A stretch of DNA of 30,039 nt, from positions 1 to 30,039 of the forward strand of contig CAYOVG010000033.1 in assembly GCA_964407285.1 (NCBI GenBank), in the 5' to 3' direction. Shown here piece after piece: positions 22,175-29,792 of this stretch. The stretch comes from CAYOVG01 sp964407285 (lineage in GTDB: Bacteria; Desulfobacterota; Syntrophobacteria; Syntrophobacterales; Syntrophobacteraceae). The translations under genes and the position numbers were made by a program. The first letter of the stretch is position 1; each line of letters starts with the position of its first letter. The notes beneath the pieces are model-generated. The model saw only the letters and a program-made list of their open reading frames with translations, was not told where the DNA came from and did not search any database.

Positions 22175-23307
22175 CAGATCAGCTCCCGTATGACGGCGCC
22201 GATGGACGCCGCCTGCGTTTCGATGCTCTCGGTAAGCCTGAACTGGACGAGCGCCCTGACGAGATTATGGTCCGGATACGATACCTTGAAGTACACGTTC
22301 CCTTCCAGGTAGTCGGTAAAAAACCTCAACCCCAGCTCGAAGGCGATCAGCCGACCGGCCTCATAGATATATTCTCGGTCGTTCTCATCCAGAAAGTCCC
22401 TTGCCTGCGAGAAGTACCCCCGCAGAACGGCCCGGCACAGATCGACATCGAAACGCACGTCCCTCCACCGCCCGTTCGCCTCTCCCAAAGGATTGCAGGC
22501 GGAGCGCAGGCAGTCGCCGATGTCGTAATGGATGAGTCCGGGCTTGACGGTGTCGAGGTCGATCAGACCGACCGCAAGACCGGTGGCGGTATCCATCATC
22601 ACGTTGTTGACCTTCGGGTCTCCATGGATGGGCCGAAGGCGCAACCGCCCGTCGGCCCTGGCGTTCTCGAGCACCCCCGCCCAGGGCCTTCGCTCCTCCA
22701 CAAACCGGAGGCAATGATCCACCTCGGCGTCCCTCCCGTTCCCCTTCCCCTTCGCGCGCGCCCCGTCCAGCAGCACTTCATCGTAACGGCGCAGGTAGCC
22801 CGGAGTGACATGGAAGCCCTCGAGGGTGTCGGCCAGGGTCGCGACGGGAAGGTCACTGAGGAGGCTGTGGAAAGCGCCGAGCGCGAACCCGACTTCCGAG
22901 GCGTGCCCGGCATCCCGGACGGTATCGAACGACCGCGAAGCTTCGATGAAACTGATGGCGCGCCAGAACGAGCCGTCCGTATCGATATGGTGGTCCCCGC
23001 CGGCTTCCGTCAGCAGCACCTCCGGGACCTCCCAGCGCCTGCCCTCCATCCCGGATGGGGTTTCCCGCAGCCGCGGCAGCCGGAGGCGTTCCCGCATATG
23101 CCCGGTTACGTAGCGCATATTGCTCATCACGAGTTCAGGCCGCCGGAACACTCGGGTGTTGACGCGCTGAAGCACGAAGCGCTTTCCGTTCCCGGAATCC
23201 AGGGTCACGAGGTATGTGTCGTTGATGTTCCCGCTCCCGTATTCCCTGATATCGGAAATCCCGCAACCTTGCGCGAACCGCCCCGCAATGCCGTGCATAT
23301 CGCTCAT
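22174..23307 (-). CDS. Aminoglycoside-phosphotransferase-fold kinase (N-acetylhexosamine kinase-like)
   Basis: A 377-residue protein-kinase-like-fold phosphotransferase, similar to the NahK/mucin-desulfatase group that phosphorylates C1 of N-acetylhexosamines. Seen: the nucleotide loop YGSGNINDTYLV (residues 23-34), a Lys/Arg-rich strand KRFVLQRVN, and the catalytic motif IHGDPKVNNVMMD (His228, Asp230, Asn235). LIDLDTVKPGLIHYDIGD follows, with the metal-binding Asp in the role of DFG. The ATG at 23307 is chosen over a longer frame to 23430, which adds an Ala/Gly/Ser-rich non-family extension; the ribosome binding site (GGGCAGG) is modest. It is coupled to the DOMON-like gene downstream. The fold is sure, the substrate is inferred from similarity only. 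Confidence 0.85.
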   Translation of the reverse strand: MSDMHGIAGRFAQGCGISDIREYGSGNINDTYLVTLDSGNGKRFVLQRVNTRVFRRPELVMSNMRYVTGHMRERLRLPRLRETPSGMEGRRWEVPEVLLTEAGGDHHIDTDGSFWRAISFIEASRSFDTVRDAGHASEVGFALGAFHSLLSDLPVATLADTLEGFHVTPGYLRRYDEVLLDGARAKGKGNGRDAEVDHCLRFVEERRPWAGVLENARADGRLRLRPIHGDPKVNNVMMDTATGLAVGLIDLDTVKPGLIHYDIGDCLRSACNPLGEANGRWRDVRFDVDLCRAVLRGYFSQARDFLDENDREYIYEAGRLIAFELGLRFFTDYLEGNVYFKVSYPDHNLVRALVQFRLTESIETQAASIGAVIRELI

Positions 23308-23449
23308 ACGCCTGCCCGTTACCTGCCCCGAAAAAAAACGCCCGACACTTTTTCCCGAAACCGCATTCTTTCCGTCCGCACCGCCGGCGGACGCCAACGC
23401 TGAAACGCCGACACGGCATTCGGGCCGCAACCACCGTACCGGCGGGCGT

Positions 23450-24337
23450 TCACGACCCGCCTCCGCCCTTCTTCAGATTCAGCGCCTCCCGGTACGCCGT
23501 CCGGCGGGGAATCCGGTACCGTACGGCAATCTTCTCCGCAACGTCCTTCACGCTCAGACTCGAATCGGAAAGCATCCGCTCGAGGTCCTCGCGCCAATCG
23601 ACAGCCGTCGATTCCTCTCCCCTCTCCCGGCCGACGGCCACACCCGCGGCGCCGGCGACATCTTCCGCGCTCCCCTCCACCACCAGCGTGAACTCGCCCC
23701 GCCCCCCCTCGCTGAAGTACTCCAGCGCTTCGGAAACGGAACCTCTGAACACCTCCTCGTGGAGCTTGGTGAGTTCCCTTGCCGCGGCCACCCGGCGCTC
23801 CCCCCAGTAGTGCGCTATGTCCTCGAGGGTATGCCGAATCCGCTGGGGAGACTCGTACAGGATGAGCGTCATGGGGAGCGCGGCGTACTTCGCGAAGAAC
23901 TGTCTTCGCCCTGCCCCGCGGCTCGGGGGAAAGCCGAGAAAGGCGAAGGGGTGCGTGGAAAGCCCGGATACGATCAGCGCCGTGATTGCGGCGCTGGGGC
24001 CGGGAATGGCCGTCACGGCGATGCCCGCCTCGAGGGCGTCGAGCACGAGGGCCGTTCCGGGGTCCGATATTCCGGGGGTGCCGGCATCGGTCACCAGGGC
24101 GACATCCTCGCCCTCGCGGAGCCGCCCTATCAGTTCGGGGCCGCGTTCCCCGGCGTTATGCTCGTGGTAGCTGATGAGCGGCTTGTGGATATCGTAGTGC
24201 GAAAGCAACTTCCTGGTGCGCCGGGTATCCTCGGCGGCGATGAGGCTCACGGAACGGAGCGTATCGAGCGCCCTGAGCGAGATATCCGCCAGGTTGCCTA
24301 TGGGAGTCGCTACCATGTAAAGAGTTCCGTTCGGCAT
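23450..24337 (-). CDS. rsmI: 16S rRNA 2'-O-ribose C1402 methyltransferase
   Basis: A 295-residue tetrapyrrole-methylase-fold enzyme that methylates the ribose of 16S rRNA C1402, acting in the cytoplasm with S-adenosylmethionine. Seen: MVATPIGNLADISLRAL (8-24), the characteristic AAEDTRRTRKLLSHYDI, VALVTDAGTPGISDPG, AIPGPSAAITALIVSGL, and FLGFPPSRGAGRR. LYESPQRIRHTLEDI, ARELTKLHEEVFRG and a C-terminal helix-turn-helix-like tail (SVKDVAEKIAVRYRIPRRTAYREAL) complete it. The length is normal. GAGAGG stands before the ATG. It is the last gene of the minus-strand operon and lies 29 bases after yraN, with a 142-base gap to the kinase-like gene. Confidence 0.95.
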   Translation of the reverse strand: MPNGTLYMVATPIGNLADISLRALDTLRSVSLIAAEDTRRTRKLLSHYDIHKPLISYHEHNAGERGPELIGRLREGEDVALVTDAGTPGISDPGTALVLDALEAGIAVTAIPGPSAAITALIVSGLSTHPFAFLGFPPSRGAGRRQFFAKYAALPMTLILYESPQRIRHTLEDIAHYWGERRVAAARELTKLHEEVFRGSVSEALEYFSEGGRGEFTLVVEGSAEDVAGAAGVAVGRERGEESTAVDWREDLERMLSDSSLSVKDVAEKIAVRYRIPRRTAYREALNLKKGGGGS

Positions 24338-24366
24338 GATTGCCTCTCGCTTCGGATGTTTTCAAC

Positions 24367-24744
24367 TTATTCACGAGCCTCGAAGGCGTTGGCGATCCAC
24401 CTGATCCGAGGTTCTCCCTCCTCCATCGTGACGGCCACGATATCGAAGCGGGCGGGCTGTCCCTCCAGCCGGTGTTTTTTGAGGTACCACTGCGCCAGTA
24501 AAGTGAGCCGCCTCTGTTTGCTCGCGGAAACAGCCTCCTGGGGCAACCCGCGGCTGACGTCCCTCCTGAATTTGACTTCCACGAACACGACCGTCTTTCC
24601 GTCCCGGGCCACCACGTCGATCTCTCCCAGAGTACACCGGAAATTGCGGGCGACAACGGTGAGTCCCCGCCGGTCGAGGAAGTCCACGGCGACCTGCTCC
24701 GCCCACCGCCCCTTTTCATGCCTGGCGTCCGTTTTCGTCGCCAC
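24367..24744 (-). CDS. yraN: YraN/UPF0102 family putative endonuclease-fold protein
   Basis: A 125-residue protein with a restriction-endonuclease-like fold. Seen: the HEKGRWAEQVAVDFLDRRGLTVVARNFR start, then GEIDVVARDGKTVVFVEVKFRRD with the acidic Asp and Glu-x-Lys of the fold, and the C-terminal RFDIVAVTM. The length is as usual for the family. The function is not firmly established; in many bacteria the gene follows rnhB and a nucleic-acid processing role is assumed. It overlaps the end of rnhB by 29 bases, so its start is within that gene and translational coupling is likely. Confidence 0.9.
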   Translation of the reverse strand: MATKTDARHEKGRWAEQVAVDFLDRRGLTVVARNFRCTLGEIDVVARDGKTVVFVEVKFRRDVSRGLPQEAVSASKQRRLTLLAQWYLKKHRLEGQPARFDIVAVTMEEGEPRIRWIANAFEARE

Positions 24745-25387
24745 CGCCTTCCTCCTCCCGCTCCACGATCACCCCGCGAAAGCTCAGCCGGTGTATCGGA
24801 CACGGCCCGTACCGGCAAAGCGCCGCCCGATGCAGGGCGGAACCGTATCCCTTGTTGCGGTCGAATGCGTAAACGGGATACCGCTCGTGATAGCCGCGCA
24901 TGAGCCGGTCACGATAAACCTTGGCCACGATTGAAGCCGCGCCGACCGTCAGGCTCAACCGGTCGCCTTTGGGAATACCTTTTTGGGAAATGGGCAGGGG
25001 CAGCTTGTAAGGACCGTCGATGAGCAGGAAGTCGGGAGGGACCCGGAGGGCGTCGATGGCCATGATCATGGCCTGGAAGGTGGCCTGAAGAATGTTGATC
25101 CGATCGATTTCCGAAGCTTCCACGCAACCGATCCCCACATCGAGAGCGCCGGCGTGGATCTCGTCGTAGAGCGCTTCTCGCCGCCCGGCCGTCAGCAGCT
25201 TGGAATCCTTGACTCCGGGAAGATCCGGATCAGGGGGCAATACAACGGCTGCGGCCACCACGGGACCGGCCAACGGCCCGCGGCCCGCTTCATCTATCCC
25301 CGCAACCCTCTGGAACCCCCCGCGGTAGGCCTCCCTCTCGAAGAGAAAGGCGTCCACCGCGGGGTGGTCGCAAGGGGCGGCCGCCAC
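24716..25387 (-). CDS. rnhB: Ribonuclease HII
   Basis: A 223-residue enzyme that cuts the RNA strand of RNA-DNA hybrids and single ribonucleotides in DNA. Seen: VAGIDEAGRGPLAGPVVAAAVVL with the catalytic Asp-Glu pair, VKDSKLL, INILQATFQAM and IDGPYKLPLPISQKGIPKGDRLSLTVGAASIVAKVYRD with further acidic residues, and the late YPVYAFDRNKGYGSALH. A GTG start at 25387 shares its G with the TAG of rplS, and AGGAG lies a few bases upstream within rplS, so it is directly coupled. The downstream end overlaps yraN. Confidence 0.95.
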   Translation of the reverse strand: MAAAPCDHPAVDAFLFEREAYRGGFQRVAGIDEAGRGPLAGPVVAAAVVLPPDPDLPGVKDSKLLTAGRREALYDEIHAGALDVGIGCVEASEIDRINILQATFQAMIMAIDALRVPPDFLLIDGPYKLPLPISQKGIPKGDRLSLTVGAASIVAKVYRDRLMRGYHERYPVYAFDRNKGYGSALHRAALCRYGPCPIHRLSFRGVIVEREEEGGGDENGRQA

Positions 25388-25737
25388 TAACGTTTCTCCT
25401 GAATCCTTGCGGCTTTTCCAACCCTGTCGCGCAGGTAGTACAGCCTGGCGCGACGCACTCTTCCGCGACGCAGTATCTCGACGCGGTCGATCTGGGGCGA
25501 ATGGACGGGGAAAATTCTCTCCACACCGACTCCATAGGATATCTTGCGGACGGTAAAGGTGGCGTTCAGTTCACCCTTGTGGTGGCGAATAACCACACCT
25601 TCGAAAACCTGGATACGTTCCTTGTCCCCTTCACGGATCTTAACGTGCACCTTAACGGTGTCGCCTACCCGGAAGGGCGGGATATCCAGCCTCATGAAAT
25701 CTCTCTCGATGTTTGCAATCAAAGCCTTGGCGCTCAT
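25387..25737 (-). CDS. rplS: Ribosomal protein L19
   Basis: A 116-residue large-subunit protein at the 30S-50S interface. Seen: IPPFRVGDTVKVHVKIREGDKERIQVFEGVVIRHHKGELNATFTVRKISYGVGVERIFPVHSP and RVRRARLYYLRDRVGKAARI, the near-invariant family core. The length is normal. GGAGG lies 7 bases before the ATG. An 80-base gap separates it from the SPOUT methyltransferase gene and the stop overlaps the rnhB start by one base. Confidence 0.97.
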   Translation of the reverse strand: MSAKALIANIERDFMRLDIPPFRVGDTVKVHVKIREGDKERIQVFEGVVIRHHKGELNATFTVRKISYGVGVERIFPVHSPQIDRVEILRRGRVRRARLYYLRDRVGKAARIQEKR

Positions 25738-25817
25738 TTATATCCTCCATCCATTCTCTTGCTCGCTATGAGTTTCGCAGTCTCCAACCAATCTTAAAAA
25801 TTCCGTAACTTCGTAAC

Positions 25818-26399
25818 TTATCTTTCCCCGCTCAACAGGCGGTCCACCAAGATCGCGGCAGCGCAACGCACCGACAGGTGGTTGTAGCCGTTGAAACCCC
25901 GGATGGGTTCCAGCACGGCATCCGCCGATTCAAGGACCCGCGAATCCAGGCCCCAGCCCGTTCCGAGGAGAATGATCCTCGGCGTTTCACCGTCTTCGGC
26001 CAACATCCGCCCGGCGGCGCCGAGGAGTAAAGGATCTTTGTGCTCCCGCGCCGTGGTGGCCCAGATCACGGGCTTGCGGCCCCATTCCCGCTCCGCATCC
26101 AGCGCAGCCTGCTCGATATCCGTCGCCATGCGCAGGCAGTCCAACGCCTGCCCCCGCTTGGGGTGGAGTTCCTTGCCGACCCCCTCGCACCAGTGCTGTA
26201 TCAGGGTCCCAACCAGCGCCCGCTGGTCCTCCAGGGGCGTCACGACGTAACAGGCCGACAGGCCATAGGTGCATGAGAGGCGCGCCAGGTCGTGCAGGTC
26301 CAGGTTGGTGACGGCTGATGCAATGACTTCCCCTCTCCGGTTCAGCACGGGGTAGTGCACCAGCGCCAGGTAAAGCGGCAACGCCTTCTCTAACCGCAT
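25818..26399 (-). CDS. SPOUT-type RNA methyltransferase (COG4752 family)
   Basis: About 193 residues with the SAM-binding knot fold expected. Seen: LYLALVHYPVLNRRGEVIASAVTNLDLHDLARLSCTYG near the N-terminus, YVVTPLEDQRALVGTLIQHW, then VIWATTAREHKDP and RIILLGTGWGLDSRVLESADAVLEPIRGFNGYNHLSVRCAAAILVDRLL, where LLGTGWGL and the NHLSVR loop make the cofactor site. The start is probably 26399, with ATG 26420 an alternative; both lie close to or inside the end of trmD, which it overlaps by 10 bases. Its place between trmD and rplS is typical of deltaproteobacteria. The RNA target is unknown. Confidence 0.85.
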   Translation of the reverse strand: MRLEKALPLYLALVHYPVLNRRGEVIASAVTNLDLHDLARLSCTYGLSACYVVTPLEDQRALVGTLIQHWCEGVGKELHPKRGQALDCLRMATDIEQAALDAEREWGRKPVIWATTAREHKDPLLLGAAGRMLAEDGETPRIILLGTGWGLDSRVLESADAVLEPIRGFNGYNHLSVRCAAAILVDRLLSGER

Positions 26400-27145
26400 C
26401 CTCGGCTTTCCGTTCTGCATTCTTCTTCCGCCTGGCGAAGGAGCTTCATGTCCGCCGGAGAAAGATCGAAACCGGCGAAGAGGTCCGGCCGGCGCGTCCT
26501 GGTTCTCAGGAGCGCCTGTCCTCTGCGCCACTTCCTTATGACTTCGTGGTTTCCGGTCAGCAGCACTTCCGGGACCGAATGCCCCCGGAATTCCTGGGGG
26601 CGCGTGTACTGCGGATGCTCCAGCAGCGGTTCCGCAAAGGATTCGGCCTCCACCGAGGCCGCGTTTCCCACCACGCCGGGAATGAGCCGGGAAACCGCAT
26701 CCACCACGATCATCGCGGCAAACTCGCCTCCCGTCAGGACGAAATCCCCAATGGAAATTTCGTCGTCCACGTAGTGCTCCGCCACCCGCTCGTCGACCCC
26801 TTCGTACCGGCCGCAAATCAGCGCAATACGGGACAGCCGGCTCAACTCCCGCGCGACCCCCTGGTGGAAAAGCCGTCCATGGGGAGTCAGGAGCACGACA
26901 TGCGGAGGGGGAGTTTCCTCCCGCAACCGGTCGAGGGCCTCCACGATAGGTTCCGGCTTCATCACCATGCCCTCGCCGCCTCCAAAGGGGCGGTCGTCGG
27001 TCATCTGGTGCTTGTCGTGAGCGTAATCCCGGATGTTGTGCAACCGGACCCGTATGAACCCCCGTTCGATCCCCTTGCCTATAATGCTTTCGCTCAGAGG
27101 CGATTCGAACATGCCGGGGAAGATGGTCAGAATATCAAAGATCAT
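26390..27145 (-). CDS. trmD: tRNA (guanine-37-N1)-methyltransferase
   Basis: A 251-residue SPOUT enzyme that methylates G37 next to the anticodon and prevents frameshifts. Seen: FDILTIFPGMFESPLSESIIGKGIERG, the RLHNIRDYAHDKHQMTDDRPFGGGEGMVMKPEPI signature, LICGRYEGVDERV, ISIGDFVLTGGEFAAMIVVDAVSRLIPGVVGN in the knot, and GNHEVIRKWRRGQALLRTRTRRPDLF at the C-terminus. The length is normal. It overlaps the end of rimM by 11 bases and that of the SPOUT gene by 10. Confidence 0.97.
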   Translation of the reverse strand: MIFDILTIFPGMFESPLSESIIGKGIERGFIRVRLHNIRDYAHDKHQMTDDRPFGGGEGMVMKPEPIVEALDRLREETPPPHVVLLTPHGRLFHQGVARELSRLSRIALICGRYEGVDERVAEHYVDDEISIGDFVLTGGEFAAMIVVDAVSRLIPGVVGNAASVEAESFAEPLLEHPQYTRPQEFRGHSVPEVLLTGNHEVIRKWRRGQALLRTRTRRPDLFAGFDLSPADMKLLRQAEEECRTESRGCG

Positions 27146-27674
27146 CCGTAAGACCCCGCGGCAGATCCACCACCATCACGCCATTTTCCAGGTCCACCCG
27201 GCGAACGATCTCATCCACGGCCGGTATGAGCACTTCCCTGCCGTCCTGCCGTTCGACAACGTACACATCGTTGCCGCCGGCTTCCAGAATCCCCTTGATC
27301 GGTCCCAGCGTCTCGCCCGAGGTCGTCTCCACGCGCAGGCCGATGAGCTGAAAGTAGTAATACTCCCCTTCATCGGTGGGCGGAAGAACGCTTTCCGGGA
27401 CAAGAATCTCCTGCCCGCACAGATCTTCGGCCTTATCCCGGTCGGAGACCCCGGCGAACTCGACAATCCACATCTTCCCCTGCGGCCTGATGCCGGCAAT
27501 GGCCAATCCACCCCCGGGCCCTCCCGGCGATGAATCCAAATGGACTTCGGCTCCAACCCCCAATGAGGCCAGAGTCTCTCCGTAGGGATAAACTTTTACG
27601 GCGCCCCGGACCCCATGAGGCCGGGTAATCTTACCCACGGGGACCAGGCGAGGCTGTTGCGCATCGCTATTCAA
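27135..27674 (-). CDS. rimM: 16S rRNA processing protein RimM
   Basis: A 179-residue ribosome maturation factor that assists assembly of the 30S head, with an N-terminal RimM barrel and a C-terminal PRC-barrel. Seen: VPVGKITRPHGVRGAVKVYPYGE at the N-terminus and EYYYFQLIGLRVETTSGETLGPIKGILEAGGNDVYVV, LIPAVDEIVRRVDLENGVMVVDLPRGL near the C-terminus. The start at 27674 is a TTG that overlaps the last codons of khpA, an uncommon codon. No better in-frame ATG or GTG lies nearby except a GTG inside the conserved VPVGKI motif, so TTG is the likely start. Confidence 0.94.
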   Translation of the reverse strand: MNSDAQQPRLVPVGKITRPHGVRGAVKVYPYGETLASLGVGAEVHLDSSPGGPGGGLAIAGIRPQGKMWIVEFAGVSDRDKAEDLCGQEILVPESVLPPTDEGEYYYFQLIGLRVETTSGETLGPIKGILEAGGNDVYVVERQDGREVLIPAVDEIVRRVDLENGVMVVDLPRGLTDDL

Positions 27675-27900
27675 TGATTTCCAGTACGGCCCGTTTTCTG
27701 ATCTTTGTCGAAGCGGCGCTCAAAATCGTCCTCATGGCTCGTGCGGTGCGGCCCTGCTTGCCGATTACCTTGCCAAGGTCCTCCTTGGCAACCCGAAGCT
27801 CAATCACAGAGGTCTGTTCCCCTTCGATTTCCGAAACTTTCACCTGCTCGGGATTGTCCACCAGAGCCTGTGCCATGTATTCAATCAGTTCCTTTAACAT
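27667..27900 (-). CDS. khpA: KH-domain RNA-binding protein KhpA
   Basis: A 77-residue KH-domain protein (YlqC/KhpA family). Seen: LIEYMAQALVDNPEQVKVSEIEGEQTSVIELRVAKEDLGKVIGKQGRTARAMRTILSA, where the GKVIGKQGRTA loop is the RNA-binding GxxG signature. GGGAGG lies before the ATG. It follows rpsP by 45 bases and its last codons overlap the rimM start. In other bacteria it acts with KhpB as an RNA chaperone that affects translation and cell-size control. Confidence 0.95.
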   Translation of the reverse strand: MLKELIEYMAQALVDNPEQVKVSEIEGEQTSVIELRVAKEDLGKVIGKQGRTARAMRTILSAASTKIRKRAVLEIIE

Positions 27901-27945
27901 CCTGACCTCCCGATCTTTATGGGCCGAGTATCATCTTCTCTTATA

Positions 27946-28206
27946 TTAAGAGGCCTTCGCTTCCTGAGCGCCACCGTGTTTGCGAAGCAGACTGTTGACC
28001 GTATCCGTGAGTTGGGCCCCTTGTCCGAGCCAGTATTGGAGCCTCTCGGACTTGAGATCGATTTGTTCAGGATCCACGAGGGGATTATACGTTCCGATTT
28101 TCTCAATAAAGCGGCCATCGCGCGGGGATTCCGAAAACGCCGCCACGATCCAATAGAAAGGTCTCTTCTTGCTTCCCCGGCGAGTCAGTCGAATGCGTAC
28201 TGCCAT
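27946..28206 (-). CDS. rpsP: Ribosomal protein S16
   Basis: An 86-residue small-subunit protein needed for 30S assembly. Seen: VRIRLTRRGSKKRPFYWIVAAFSESPRDGRFIEKIGTYNPL, the family core, and RLQYWLGQGAQLTDTVNSLLRKHG at the end. The ATG follows AAGGAGG by a relatively long 12 bases. A 230-base leader lies upstream, and in other bacteria this leader can carry operon promoters. Confidence 0.97.
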   Translation of the reverse strand: MAVRIRLTRRGSKKRPFYWIVAAFSESPRDGRFIEKIGTYNPLVDPEQIDLKSERLQYWLGQGAQLTDTVNSLLRKHGGAQEAKAS

Positions 28207-28436
28207 GATTGCTGGTATACCTCCTTATCTGAAGTTACCTATTTGTAATATGGACGGCCTCAACGCAAAAAGGAACCCCTTTTCGCGAGCCTGCCCCAAA
28301 ATCCAGTTCATTAGGAAAACCATCGGCTTCCAGATGTTCCCGGGCGGGCGCAAAATCGCTCTACACTTACGACCTATATAAGTTCAAAAACACCCCCGGT
28401 AAACCAGACTGCGGAATATATCCTATTTCAAAAAGT
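28207..28436 (-). promoter_or_regulatory. Leader of the rpsP operon with possible promoter and hairpin
   Basis: On the minus strand a TTTACC box and TATATA separated by 17 bases lie within the ffh-proximal part, a plausible second promoter for rpsP and the genes below. A 10-bp hairpin with one mismatch (CGCAAAAAGG at 28264-28273 with CCTTTTCGCG at 28278-28287) lies between it and rpsP. On the minus strand the hairpin is not followed by a T run long enough for termination. Read-through from ffh is also possible. Confidence 0.35.
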
Positions 28437-29792
28437 TTAAAAAGGAAAAAATGACTTCATGCGTCGCTTTTTCCCCTTCTTTTTGGTCCCGCCCGAGCCT
28501 CCGCCCATCATCATCTTCATGGCCTTGCGGGCTTCCGCGTAGCTTTTGATCAGCCGGTTCACCTCCGTGACCGTCGTCCCGCTCCCCTTTGCAATGCGCA
28601 TCCTGCGGCTTCCGTTGATGATATCGACATTTCGCCGCTCCTGCATGGTCATGGAGCTGATGATGGCTTCCATCCGCACCAGCTCCTTGTCGTCGACCTC
28701 CATTTTCTTGAGTTCTTTCATGATCCCCATGCCGGGAAGCATGCCGAGGATCTGCTGGAGCGAGCCGAGTTTTTTGATCTGGCGGAGCTGGTTGCGGAAA
28801 TCCTCGAGCGTGAACGAGTCTTCGCGGAATTTGCGCGCAAGGTCCTGGGCCTGCTTTTCATCGAAGGCTTCCTGGGCCTTCTCGATCATGGTCAGCATGT
28901 CCCCCATTCCCAGGATGCGGGAACTCAACCTGTCCGGATGGAAAGCTTCGAGGGCGTCCAGCTTTTCCCCCGTTCCCACGAACTTGATGGGGCAGTTGGT
29001 GACCGCGCGGATGGAAAGGGCCGCGCCGCCGCGGGCGTCGCCGTCGAGTTTCGTGAGGATCACGCCGCTGATCTGCAGGGTGTCGTGGAACGCGCCGGCC
29101 ACCTTGACCGCGTCCTGGCCGGTCATGGCGTCCGCCACCAGCAGGATTTCCGCGGGCTGCAGGATTTCCTTTAGCCGGGTGAGTTCCGCCATCAACTCAT
29201 CGTCCACGTGGAGGCGCCCCGCCGTATCCACCAGCAGCGTGTCGCACCCGTGCCGGCTCGCGAAAGGGACCGCAGCCTTGACGATCTCCTCGGGCCGCTG
29301 ACTCGCCGCGGAAGGGAAGACGGGCAACTGGAGCTGCTTCCCCAGGGTCGTCAACTGGTCGATAGCGGCCGGGCGATATACGTCCGCGGGGACAAGGCAC
29401 GGCTTTCGTTTCTCGGCCGAGAGTTTGCGGGCCAGTTTCGCCGCCGTGGTGGTCTTACCGGACCCCTGGAGGCCCACCAGCATGATGCCGATCGGAGGCC
29501 GCCCTATCAGGCGCAGCGGTTCCGCCTGTCCTCCGAGCAATTCCGTGAGCGATTCGTTGACTATTTTGATGACCTGCTGACCCGGCGTGAGGCTTTGCAT
29601 CACTTCCTGCCCCACCGCCCGCTCGGCGATGCCGGCCACGAAATCCTTGGCGACTTTGAAGTGCACGTCCGCTTCCAGCAGAGCCATGCGCACTTCCTGC
29701 AGCGCGGAACGGATATTGGCTTCGGTCAGTTTTCCCTGGCCGCGAAGGTTTTTGAATATCTTTTCAAACTTATCCGACAGGCTCTCAAACAT
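28437..29792 (-). CDS. ffh: Signal recognition particle protein Ffh
   Basis: A 451-residue GTPase that binds signal sequences and SRP RNA to send membrane proteins to the translocon. Seen: N-domain start MFESLSDKFEKIFKNLRGQGKL, P-loop GLQGSGKTT (107-115), PADVYRPAAIDQL, VDTAGRLH, VADAMTGQDAV and TKLDGDARGG of the G domain. The methionine-rich M domain (LGMLPGMGIMKELKK, SSMTMQERRNVDIINGSRRMRIAKGSG) follows, and the tail is Gly/Lys-rich. The start at 29792 matches family proteins; a longer in-frame extension to 29891 has no similarity. It heads the minus-strand translation operon. Confidence 0.97.
   Translation of the reverse strand: MFESLSDKFEKIFKNLRGQGKLTEANIRSALQEVRMALLEADVHFKVAKDFVAGIAERAVGQEVMQSLTPGQQVIKIVNESLTELLGGQAEPLRLIGRPPIGIMLVGLQGSGKTTTAAKLARKLSAEKRKPCLVPADVYRPAAIDQLTTLGKQLQLPVFPSAASQRPEEIVKAAVPFASRHGCDTLLVDTAGRLHVDDELMAELTRLKEILQPAEILLVADAMTGQDAVKVAGAFHDTLQISGVILTKLDGDARGGAALSIRAVTNCPIKFVGTGEKLDALEAFHPDRLSSRILGMGDMLTMIEKAQEAFDEKQAQDLARKFREDSFTLEDFRNQLRQIKKLGSLQQILGMLPGMGIMKELKKMEVDDKELVRMEAIISSMTMQERRNVDIINGSRRMRIAKGSGTTVTEVNRLIKSYAEARKAMKMMMGGGSGGTKKKGKKRRMKSFFPF

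Noticed and set aside
22267..24934. Plus-strand frames of 378 and 572 residues opposite the kinase-like, rsmI, yraN and rnhB genes
   Set aside because: The minus-strand products match known families over their full length; the plus frames do not.
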